In this document: positions 48,722 through 56,396 of the stretch, in pieces
Numbering within the stretch: the first letter of the stretch is position 1
How the letters are laid out: the number at the start of each line of letters is the position of its first letter
Assembly (NCBI GenBank): GCA_038141425.1
Contig: JAYQIC010000001.1
Location: 1-64,000 of the forward strand
From: UBA7985 sp038141425
GTDB lineage: Bacteria > Pseudomonadota > Alphaproteobacteria > UBA7985
Length of the DNA stretch: 64,000 nt
Reading direction: 5' to 3'
Program-made: the position numbers and the translations under genes
Notes under the pieces: generated by a model
Told to the model about the DNA's origin: nothing
What the model saw: the letters and a program-made list of their open reading frames with translations, nothing else
Database searches by the model: none

Positions 48722-49393
48722 TCAGCCCACGCGCCGATATTCGAAGCTGGAGCCAAGGACGCTGAACTGCAGGCCGGCCCAGCTGTTGCTCAGGTCATAG
48801 TAAATCTTGATCCCAAGCTCGCCCCCGAGCGCCCAGCCACGCACAGCGGTGCCATGGAAACTACCCTCACCGAGGAATTGCGGAGCGATTTGCAGAACCT
48901 GCCCGCGTTGGGTGTCGAGCACGGCGCGTTGCTCGATAAAATTCGGCATCCAGTACGTGGTGGGCAGGATATCCGGGGTCACGGGCAGGACTTGGTTACG
49001 CTCATTAGTCACCACCAGGGCGTCGCCCTGCCGCTCAGCCCTGACCCAGAATGGATCGCTGCGGAAACTCCCCTCAGACCGCAACTGCTGCAGTCGACCA
49101 TCCTGCCACTGCTCGCGGGTCGCCAGTTCATAACGAGCGGAGAAGGCCAGCACCCGTCCTTCGAACGCGGCCTGTGTCAGCGCCGTCGGTGCGGACTGAC
49201 TGCCGGTAATCTCGTAGCCGTGCTGTCCGATCGCTTTCCTTCCCTGATAGAGATCGAAGAGACCACGACTGACATTCGGCATGACGAGGGCAGCCTGCGC
49301 CACGTTTGTCGGCAGCAAGGGCAGCGAGGCTCCGGCAGCAGCAGCAGCGCCTGAGGCGGCAAACTTGAGTAAAGAACGACGATCGAGGGTCAT
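48722..49393 (-). CDS. DUF6134-type Tat-exported protein
   Basis: The ATG at 49393 gives MTLDRRSLLKFAASGAAAAA, a twin-arginine (RRSLLKF) signal peptide; upstream starts to 49456 do not. The mature part of about 185 residues is beta-rich and has YQGRKAIGQHGYEITG, YELATREQWQDGRLQQL, FWVRAERQGDALVV and PTTYWMPNFIEQRAVLDTQRG, the pattern of DUF6134 proteins. Export by Tat suggests it binds a cofactor or folds in the cytoplasm. It is the first gene of a DUF6134-cryptochrome-dehydrogenase operon, and its promoter lies beside the hairpin repeats. Confidence 0.75.
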   Translation of the reverse strand: MTLDRRSLLKFAASGAAAAAGASLPLLPTNVAQAALVMPNVSRGLFDLYQGRKAIGQHGYEITGSQSAPTALTQAAFEGRVLAFSARYELATREQWQDGRLQQLRSEGSFRSDPFWVRAERQGDALVVTNERNQVLPVTPDILPTTYWMPNFIEQRAVLDTQRGQVLQIAPQFLGEGSFHGTAVRGWALGGELGIKIYYDLSNSWAGLQFSVLGSSFEYRRVG

Positions 49394-49565
49394 AGCTGGC
49401 CAAGATTTCTGATTTGAGCGCGGGGTTGAGGCGCATGCCGAACCCTGACCCAGCAAAGTAGGGCCTTCCTGATCGCCTGAAAAGGGCCGTAAGTAGTCAA
49501 ATCCAGGTGAGCAGGGCCGGCGTCATCCCCTCTCCCCGCACACTTTATCAACGAAGACGGCACCA

Positions 49566-50052
49566 AATGGCGCGCTCGGGCCTTGGCCGCTTCGCGGCCT
49601 TCGGCCCTCCCACGCGCAGTTAAGCGGTCACGCCGGGCTTCCCCGGCGTGGCTTTTTTTGAGCATTTTCTGCGAAAATGCGCGACGCCTTGACGAAGACC
49701 GCGAAGCGGTCGGTCGGACAAGGTCGGCGCAACGCTTCTTGAGTTTCCGTTGCCACTCAACACGCTGCGCTTTGAGTGTCGAACAACTCCAACGTCCAGG
49801 CCATTGGTCTCCAACGCGCTCTGACGCAGCGAAAGCGCCCCTCTCGGCGTTTTGAGCGCAAAAGGAAAACGCGCTCACAGCGAAGCGTTTTGAGCGCATT
49901 AATTGAAGGACCGGCGTGACTCTGTCCTGGAACAAAGAACGGCATCGCGCGCTCACGAGCGAACTCCGTTTTGAGCGCAAAGGCGCAGCCTAAATGCGCG
50001 ACGCTTGGCCCCGCCGCGCGAAGCGCGGCAGGGGGCAAGTCGGCGCAACCTC
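49566..50052. repeat. Composite hairpin repeat, copy 3 plus a separate module B
   Basis: In reverse orientation to copy 1: module A at 49570-49615, a stem CACGCCGGG/CCCGGCGTG followed by seven T at 49629-49659, module B at 49679-49733, and module C (ACTCAACACGCTGCGCTTTGAGTG) at about 49754-49780. Then come degenerate repeats of GCGAAGC/TTTTGAGCGC at 49855-49990, and a second module B (GCGACGCTTGGCCCC...GGCGCAACC) at 49996-50049. The 49480-50090 stretch contains no credible gene. This region separates two minus-strand operons. Confidence 0.75.
49627..49659 (+). terminator. Repeat-borne terminator-like hairpin (plus direction)
   Basis: The same stem and T-run as at 22894-22925 but on the plus strand, where no gene upstream is transcribed in that direction. 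It would block antisense transcripts or simply be carried along with the repeat. Confidence 0.5.
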
Positions 50053-50093
50053 CTGCGGTTCGCAGCAAACGCCTGTCTTGGCATTAACCCTGA

Positions 50094-51023
50094 TCAGGCA
50101 GCCCGGCGGCGCCCGCCGCCACGACGACCGCGGGTCGAACCATCCGCACCCTCAGGCGCTGGCTCGCGATACTTCGCCATCCAGTTCATGCACGAACTAT
50201 CGTGCCCAAGCAGCGCATCGGCCGCACGGACGGACGTCATCTCTTCGGCATGCAAGGGGTTCATGATCGCCGAAGTCATGCCGTAGCCTGCCGCCATGGC
50301 AACAAAAATACCGTTCATCCAGTGCCGGTTGGGCAGACCAAACGACACGTTGGACAGGCCACAGGTCGTATTTGCCCCCAGCTCACGCCGGATCTTTGCG
50401 ACGATCTCGAAAGCCTGCTGGCTGTAGGTCAGCACCGCGTCGGCCGGCGTCGCCCCCAGCGGCATGACCAGCGGGTCAATGACAATGTCGTTGGCCTTGA
50501 TGCCGTGATCGGCAGCCCGCTCCACGATCTTCTTTGCAACCGCAAAGCGCACCTCCGGGTCGGGTGAAATTCCGGTCTCATCGTTGCAGATCGCGACCAC
50601 CGGGCAGTCGTACTTCGCCGCCAGCGGCAGCACCACTTCGAGGGATTCGTCCTCGCCGGTGACCGAGTTGATCAGCGGACGGCCGTTGGCGGCCTCGACA
50701 CCGGCGACCAGCGCGGGCTTGACCGAGCTATCCACGGCCAGCGGCAGATCTGTCAGCGACTGCACCAGGTTGATCATGTCCACGAGGATCTTCACCTCAT
50801 CGCCCATATGCGGCGGGATCCCGGCATTGACGTCGAGCATATGCGCGCCGGCCTCGGTCTGGGACAGGGCGTCGCGCTCGACCCGCTCGTAGTTCCCGGC
50901 CGCCAGCTCCTCGATGAAGGTCTTGCGGTTGGTCGGGTTGAGCCGCTCGCCGATCACGGTGAAGGGCTTATCATCGCCGATAACCCACTCGCGGGTCGCG
51001 GACGCTACAATCGTGTGGGCCAT
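50094..51023 (-). CDS. Methyltetrahydrofolate:corrinoid methyltransferase
   Basis: Starting at the ATG at 51023 (MAHTIVASATREWVIGDDKPFTVIGERLNPTNRKTF), it is a pterin-binding TIM-barrel of about 310 residues. Key segments: GAHMLDVNAGIPPHMGDE, LPLAVDSSVKPALVAGVE, NGRPLINSVTGEDE, VVAICNDETG and TTCGLSNVSFGLPNRHW. This enzyme moves the methyl group between tetrahydrofolate and a corrinoid protein, in O-demethylation, methylamine/glycine-betaine use or methionine synthesis. The C-terminus is a basic low-complexity tail (GGRRRAA). It follows a metF-like gene in an operon, so it likely feeds or drains the folate C1 pool. Confidence 0.9.
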   Translation of the reverse strand: MAHTIVASATREWVIGDDKPFTVIGERLNPTNRKTFIEELAAGNYERVERDALSQTEAGAHMLDVNAGIPPHMGDEVKILVDMINLVQSLTDLPLAVDSSVKPALVAGVEAANGRPLINSVTGEDESLEVVLPLAAKYDCPVVAICNDETGISPDPEVRFAVAKKIVERAADHGIKANDIVIDPLVMPLGATPADAVLTYSQQAFEIVAKIRRELGANTTCGLSNVSFGLPNRHWMNGIFVAMAAGYGMTSAIMNPLHAEEMTSVRAADALLGHDSSCMNWMAKYREPAPEGADGSTRGRRGGGRRRAA

Positions 51024-51125
51024 GTTCAGGCACTCCGGTAAAGGGTGGTCCACGGGCGTGGAGGTCGACCTTGGGTATTGTGTGGCAGGCCGCAAGCCGC
51101 TGGCCTGAGCGCGACGCCTTATGGC

Positions 51126-52031
51126 TTAGCCGAGGTCAACGCTGACCTTGAGTTGATCTTTGTTCGTCGCCTCGAAAAGGCCATCCCGAAGCGCATAGGA
51201 CCAGGCCGAGGTTCGCTTCAGCCCACCAATGGCGTACATATGCACACCGCTGATTCCGGCCTTCGGGTCTTCAGCCGCGTAGCGGGCGAGATCGATCACC
51301 TGCTTGTCCGGCGCGTTGATGCTCATCAGCTTGGTGACGTCGGCTGCACGCTTGACGAGGAACTTGATCGAGTTGCCGACCCCGGCCGCGCGCGAGAACC
51401 CGAGCAGGGTCTTGATCGTCGCCAGCCCGGGCAGGCCGATGCGAATGGGCAGGCGGTTGCCCTCGGCGTTGATCCGGCGATCCCAGGCGATGATCGGCTC
51501 AGCCTCAAAGGCGAACTGGGTGACGATATCCAGCTCGGCCCCGGTCCGCTCGGCGAAGCCATTCTTCCACGCCAGCGCGTCCTTGATCAGCTCATCGGTG
51601 ATATCAGGCGAGCCTTCGGGGTGACCGGCCACCGACACCCGCCGGATCCCGGCCTTGTCGATCAGGCCGCTTTCAAGCACCGCCATCGAGCTGTCGTAGG
51701 GGCCCAGTGGGTTGTCGACACCCCCGGCGATGGTCAGCACGTGCTCGACCCCGGCTTCGCCCACGTAGCGGTCGAGAATATCGCGCAGCATGTCCTCGGA
51801 CTGGATCGAACGCGCGGCGATATGGGGGATGGGGTTGAAACCCTCACCCCGCAACCGCTTGGCCAGCGTTACCGTCTCATAGACATCAGAGCCGGGCAGG
51901 AAGGTCACGTAGATCGGCGTATCGTTCCGCAGACGCGCGTTGTAGTCGGGGATCTTGGCCGCCGAATTGGGGGTGGTTTCGACGGTAAAGTCGCCGAAGA
52001 GTTTCATCACCGCCGCTTTGGTATCTGTCAT
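51126..52031 (-). CDS. Methylenetetrahydrofolate reductase family protein
   Basis: The ATG at 52031 is preceded by AAGGA and gives about 301 residues. It has the TIM-barrel and flavin features of MetF-like proteins: NDTPIYVTFLPG, GFNPIPHIAARSIQSEDMLRDIL, VLTIAGGVDNPLGPYDSSMAVLESG, VAGHPEGSPDIT, DIVTQFAFEAEPI and GISGVHMYAIGGLKRTSAW. It diverges from classical MetF. In other genomes it sits next to the same corrinoid methyltransferase and virulence-factor-family protein, as here, suggesting a C1-transfer unit. A GATCT tandem repeat lies about 50 bases upstream of the start. Confidence 0.9.
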   Translation of the reverse strand: MTDTKAAVMKLFGDFTVETTPNSAAKIPDYNARLRNDTPIYVTFLPGSDVYETVTLAKRLRGEGFNPIPHIAARSIQSEDMLRDILDRYVGEAGVEHVLTIAGGVDNPLGPYDSSMAVLESGLIDKAGIRRVSVAGHPEGSPDITDELIKDALAWKNGFAERTGAELDIVTQFAFEAEPIIAWDRRINAEGNRLPIRIGLPGLATIKTLLGFSRAAGVGNSIKFLVKRAADVTKLMSINAPDKQVIDLARYAAEDPKAGISGVHMYAIGGLKRTSAWSYALRDGLFEATNKDQLKVSVDLG

Positions 52032-52082
52032 CGTCTGGGTTCCTTGATTGGATCGGGGCTGCACTTTAACTGTCCGGGGATC

Positions 52083-52101
52083 GATCTGATCTGATCTGAT
52101 C
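52083..52101. repeat. Short tandem repeat GATCT x 3.8
   Basis: Four consecutive near-perfect GATCT/GATC units stand upstream of the metF-like gene, about where its promoter would be. Such arrays can vary in number and shift promoter spacing. Confidence 0.6.
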
Positions 52102-52205
52102 GGCTTGAGTTTGGGGGCAGTCAGCTGGGGCTCAAAGCGCTCGTAACTGGACCCTTGGGGCCTTGCTTACGGAAAATCTGCGCGAAGGACTGCCGCTGCA
52201 CGGGC

Positions 52206-52514
52206 TCAGCCTGCCCGGCCGCCATTGGCGATCAGCGCGCGCAAGCGCTCGGTGTCGAATTCGGCGTCCAGTTCTGCAGCCCGGGTGTCGGCCAGCGCCT
52301 GCAGGGCGTCGCCCTCGCCCTCGACCTCAACCGGGTCGGTGCGTTTGAATTCGGCCAGATAGTCGTCGGTGCTGGTCTCGCCATCGCGCATCGCAGCCGC
52401 GTCCACGGCCTTTTCAAAGCGTTCCGGGAGGTTGGCGGTAAAACGGGTCCGCCCCTGCCGGATCTGCACGGTCGTGGGAATGTCGCGCCAGTAGATAATC
52501 TGCATGCTGGCCAT
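52206..52514 (-). CDS. Virulence-factor family protein (PF13769-like)
   Basis: The 102-residue protein starts MASMQIIYWRDIPTTVQIRQGR, then TRFTANLPERFEKAVDAAAMRDG, which matches the small family named virulence factor, often beside metF and corrinoid methyltransferase genes. The name reflects annotation history; there is no known virulence role. The acidic C-terminal third has TERLRALIANGG. It is on the same strand as its neighbours. Confidence 0.75.
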   Translation of the reverse strand: MASMQIIYWRDIPTTVQIRQGRTRFTANLPERFEKAVDAAAMRDGETSTDDYLAEFKRTDPVEVEGEGDALQALADTRAAELDAEFDTERLRALIANGGRAG

Positions 52515-52655
52515 GGGGCACCTCGCAAAAGCCGTGGTCTTCTGTTCGGCTATGACATGGTGCAGTCCGGGTCAGGAAACTACTGCAAAAACGACCCTTT
52601 CCGGTGTTATCGGACCTATGGCTCGCTCAGGCTGAACTCACACAGGCCCGCCGGG

Positions 52656-53250
52656 TTAGGCAGCCCCTTCGCCCAACAGCCCGGCGACCAGCGCCTCAGC
52701 CGCACGGGTGCGCTGGTCAAAGTCAGCGCCACTGACCATCGAAAGCGGGCGCACGCCGGCGCTCCAGTTCGGCGATGCAGCGATCGTAGAAGGCCTCACG
52801 CCGGGCCTGCCGGGCGTGCATGCGGATGACATCCTGCACGAAGGGCGTCTCTGGCGTCAGCAGCAGATAGAGGTCCGGCAGCGCCGCCGCGTCCCAGTCA
52901 AAGCCCGGGTCACGGGTCTCACAAAGCAGGTCCGACCAGATCGCGGTCTTGACGACGTCGGTATCCTCGACCATCAGCCTCGCGCCACCGCGCGCCTCGA
53001 TTTCTTCGCGCAGCATGGCGTGCTGGCTGGCAATCTCGGACAGCTGATGGGGCTGCCACGCGGCTTCTTCGATACCCAGCGCGTGGGTGTAGACCCGGCC
53101 GAATTCGGGCATGTACAGCCCGTCAAAGCGCCGCGAGAGATGCCGCGCAAGCGTGGTCTTTCCCGTGCTCTCCGGCCCGAACACCGTAACCCGCAGCATG
53201 GCTTTCACCTTCGCACCATTCGCGGTCTCTGCCGTCGTGGTCTCAAACAT
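52656..53250 (-). CDS. NadR-like AAA-type kinase, frameshifted at the end
   Basis: An N-terminal Walker A GPESTGKTTLARHL (about residues 25-38) and TDVVKTAIWSDLL and PDLYLLLTPETPFVQD (Walker B-like) identify the nicotinamide-ribose kinase/AAA_28 type, about 195 residues. The open frame ends at 52723, but a shift near 52735 gives VSGADFDQRTRAAEALVAGLL and a stop at 52656. It probably phosphorylates a nucleoside or coenzyme precursor; the exact substrate is unknown. Its start overlaps the end of lpdA by eight bases, which indicates coupling. Confidence 0.75.
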
Positions 53251-54676
53251 GGATGGCGCGCTTATCGATCGCCATGGCGGCTTCCTTCACCGCCTCGTTC
53301 AGGGTCGGGTGGCCATGAATGACGTGGATCAGGTCCTCATAAGAACCGCCGAATTCCATGATCGCACCGACCTCGTGGATCAGCGTACCGGCATCCTTGC
53401 CGAGGATATGCGCACCGAGAATGCGGCCGGTCTCCTTGTGAGCGAGGACTTTGACCATCCCGTCGGTCTCGCCCATGGCGCGGGCGCGGGAGTTGGCCTT
53501 GAAGGGAAACTTGCCGACTTTGTAGGCCACGCCGGCTTCCTTCAGATCCTGCTCGGCAAAACCGATATTGGCGACCTCGGGGGCGGTGTAGACGATCCCC
53601 GGCACGGTGCCATAATCGATGCTGGCGGCCTTGCCGGCGATAATCTCAGCGACGGCCACGCCTTCTTTTTCAGCCTTGTGGGCCAGCATGGGACCGTCGA
53701 TCACGTCGCCGATGGCAAAGATGCCCGGCGCGCTGGTGCGGAAGCCACCATCGACGGGGATGGTGCCGCGCTTGTCGGTCTCGATGCCCACGGCCTCCAG
53801 CCCCAGCCCTTGGGTAAAGGGGCGACGGCCGATCGCAACCAGCACGTTGTCGGCCGTCAGCGTCTCCGCCTCAGCGCCGTCTGCGAGGCCCTTGGCAGGC
53901 TCGACGGTCACCTTGACCTTCTGACCACTTGTCTTGGCCTCAACCACCCGCTGGCCAAGGCGGAAGGTCAGGCCCTGCCCCTCCAGCGTGCGCCGGAACT
54001 GGCGCGCAATTTCGTTGTCCATGCCCGGGCAGATGCGGTCGAGGAACTCCACCACGGTGACCCGTGCACCCAGCCGCTGCCAGACCGAGCCGAGTTCGAG
54101 GCCGATCACGCCCGCCCCGATAATCACCAGATGGTTGGGCACCTTCTCCAGCGACAGCGCCCCGGTTGACGACAGGATGCGCTTCTCGTCGATCTCGACC
54201 CCGGGCAGCGGCGTGACTTCGGAGCCGGTGGCGATGATAATATTCTTGGCACTGACCTCGCTGGACGTGCCGTCGAGCCCGGCGACGCTGACCCGCCCCT
54301 CACCGGCGAGGGTCGCCCAGCCTTGGATATACGTGACCTTGTTTTTGGCGAGCAGCAGCTCGATCCCGGAGGTCAGCCCCTCGACCACCTCGTCTTTCTT
54401 GGTCATCATCTGCGCCAGATCGATCGAAATCTTCCCCAGCCGGATGCCCCAGTCCGCGAAGCTGTGGTGGGCCTGCGCCACGTGCTCGGAGGCATGAAGC
54501 AGCGCCTTGGACGGGATACAGCCGACATTCAGGCAGGTCCCACCGAGCGAACCGCGCCCCTCGATACAGGCCGTCTTCAAGCCAAGCTGCGCAGCACGAA
54601 TGGCGGCGACATAGCCACCCGGCCCACCGCCGATTACGACAACATCGAAGGTCTCAGAGGGTGAAGGGGCGGACAT
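53243..54676 (-). CDS. lpdA: Dihydrolipoyl dehydrogenase
   Basis: The ATG at 54676 with AGGAG upstream gives 477 residues. Features in order: FDVVVIGGGPGGYVAAIRAAQLG (FAD), the redox disulfide GGTCLNVGCIPSKALL at about 40-55, NHLVIIGAGVIGLELG (NAD), FAIGDVIDGPMLAHKAEKEG, and the catalytic HGHPTLNEAVKEA at the C-terminus. It reoxidises dihydrolipoamide in pyruvate and 2-oxoglutarate dehydrogenase complexes; E1 and E2 genes are not in this window. It heads the operon with the NadR-like kinase. Confidence 0.95.
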   Translation of the reverse strand: MSAPSPSETFDVVVIGGGPGGYVAAIRAAQLGLKTACIEGRGSLGGTCLNVGCIPSKALLHASEHVAQAHHSFADWGIRLGKISIDLAQMMTKKDEVVEGLTSGIELLLAKNKVTYIQGWATLAGEGRVSVAGLDGTSSEVSAKNIIIATGSEVTPLPGVEIDEKRILSSTGALSLEKVPNHLVIIGAGVIGLELGSVWQRLGARVTVVEFLDRICPGMDNEIARQFRRTLEGQGLTFRLGQRVVEAKTSGQKVKVTVEPAKGLADGAEAETLTADNVLVAIGRRPFTQGLGLEAVGIETDKRGTIPVDGGFRTSAPGIFAIGDVIDGPMLAHKAEKEGVAVAEIIAGKAASIDYGTVPGIVYTAPEVANIGFAEQDLKEAGVAYKVGKFPFKANSRARAMGETDGMVKVLAHKETGRILGAHILGKDAGTLIHEVGAIMEFGGSYEDLIHVIHGHPTLNEAVKEAAMAIDKRAIHV

Positions 54677-54959
54677 GAGCGGGCTCCTGCAGATCGGCAC
54701 GGGTCGAAGCGAACGGGGTCGGGTTGCTAATATAGGCAGGCTGACCCGCTGGCGCGATGCTCAATTTTGACGAGGGTCCCATAGCCGCAACGCTTGCGTG
54801 GCGGCCGCTGCAATGTTGGAGCGTGCAGGTCAGGTCACACCACAGGGAGATTATCGGGTTCACAGCGAGTTTATTTGTATCAATTTATATATTTATCCTA
54901 TGAAACAGCTTCATGAAGCAGCGCGTGTCTCAGCTCTGACCAAAATTGGAGAACCAGTC

Positions 54960-55366
54960 ATGAAGATATTTTCCGTTTTGCTTATGCTTATATTTGCAGT
55001 CTTCTTGCACAGGGTCATGCCAGCCGCACAGGCGATTGACAGAAGTTTGGTCTGCGAAAATGTGAGTTTTACCGTTAATAACGTGGGCAAGCGCGCCATC
55101 TTGGTTGTGGATGTTCGCTACCGTCCCTCTTGGGCGGCGGTTGGCGGGAATTTCCCAACACGAGGAACCGCGTCGTCGAGCCTGGCGGGTCGGTTGGATG
55201 GCAACGCACGGTGAAAGGTTTCGGGGTCTTCGACTTTGCCCGGGCCAAAGTCCGTTACAAGAAGCTTGTTCGTGACCGCTGGGTCCCAGTGCGCGTGGAG
55301 GCCCGGAACCGGGTCGACACCATTTGCTTCGACGACGACACTTTCTTCATATTCGACGTGAAGTAG
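54960..55366 (+). CDS. Small secreted hypothetical protein, frameshifted
   Basis: GGAG stands eight bases before the ATG at 54960, which gives a signal peptide MKIFSVLLMLIFAVFLHRVMPAAQA. The mature part reads SLVCENVSFTVNNVGKRAILVVDVRYRPS and, after a shift near 55128, WRREFPNTRNRVVEPGGSVGWQRTVKGFGVFDFA and KKLVRDRWVPVRVEARNRVDTICFDDDTFFIFDVK. About 135 residues, beta-rich, with two Cys far apart, so a disulfide is possible. No family recognised. It is flanked by an AT-rich stretch (54880-54900), unlike its surroundings. Confidence 0.55.
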
Positions 55367-55432
55367 TCCAGTCGCAGGGTGATTGTCGCTGCAATCACCC
55401 TGTCCTTCAGACTATCGGCGCCGCGGCCAACC

Positions 55433-56298
55433 TCAGTAGCAGCCGATTTTCACCACACGCTTGTTATCATCACGATAGACGATGTTGAGGCGCGAGGGGA
55501 TCAGATCCATGGTGACCATGGCCGATTGCGGATGAACGCGGTCGCCGGGCTCGATCAGGTCCGAGGGAATGACGAAGTACTTCTTGCCCATGTAGGCCAG
55601 CACGGGGGTCTTGCCGCAGGTATCATCAGGGTCCGCCGCTGGTGCCTCGTTGTTATCATCATTCAGCAGGGCGTTGAGCAGCAGCAGTCCGCCGAGCACG
55701 AGCCCCCGGTCACGATCTGCTCTTCGAGGCTTGCGCCCCCACCACCCGCAGCTCCGGGATCAGCCACGCCCGGATCGTCTACGGGATCGTCCTCCGGATC
55801 TCCGAGTTCGGCCAGCTCATCTCCACTGTCCGCCACAACACCGCCCGGATCAGCCGCAGCCCCATCGGAGAGCGCCGCGACCTCAGCCTCGCTCATCCGC
55901 GCAAAGATCAGCGTCGCCGAGATCATCTCATCGGTCGAAGCCAGCTCGCCAATGTAGTCGATCAGCACTTCGCCGTTGATCAGGTAGGCATCGAATTCGT
56001 GGAAATCGTCGTTCACTTCCATGAACGCCTGCCAGCGGACCACGTCACCGTCCGCATCGTAGAGCAGGTCGGCCCGGGTCGCGCCCCAGCTGCAAAGCCC
56101 CTCGCCGCAGTTGCCGACGACCTCGAGGATCGGAAACTCCGGCGTACCGCGCAGGTTGAGGTAGCGCGGCACACTGTTTTGCTGCCCCAGGAGCTTCCAG
56201 AACCCAGCCGCATCGGCGAACTCAGCCGCCGCAGGCCGGGCCAGCAGCATCAGGATAACAAAGCTGAAATGAAAAACACTCAGGATGAACGCACGCAT
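55433..56298 (-). CDS. Secreted protein with acidic/glycine linker and I78-inhibitor-like C-terminus, frameshifted
   Basis: Two frames (56298-55663 and 55699-55433) join near 55700. The N-terminus is a signal peptide (SVFHFSFVILMLLARPAAA), then about 130 residues with NLRGTPEFPILEVVGNCGEGLCSWGATRADLLY and DDFHEFDAYLINGEVLIDYIG. A long Asp/Gly/Ala/Pro linker follows (residues about 150-195). The C-terminus reads KTPVLAYMGKKYFVIPSDLIEPGDRVHPQSAMVTMDLIPSRLNIVY...VVKIGCY, close to the I78 peptidase-inhibitor fold (GDRV...VTMD..P.RLN....V....C). It may bind proteases or polymers in the periplasm. Confidence 0.55.
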
Positions 56299-56396
56299 TG
56301 TAACCTCCTATGTTGTGAAGGACTGGCGCGCCGCCCGCCTGTTACCCGATAGAGGTGACCGCGCTGCCGCTCTGCCAGTGCTTACGCCGCAGGATA

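Noticed and set aside
47307..48800. A 497-codon plus-strand open frame opposite the cryptochrome gene
   Set aside because: It mirrors the minus-strand cryptochrome codons, has no start signal and no conserved domain; the minus-strand protein has clear FeS and FAD motifs.
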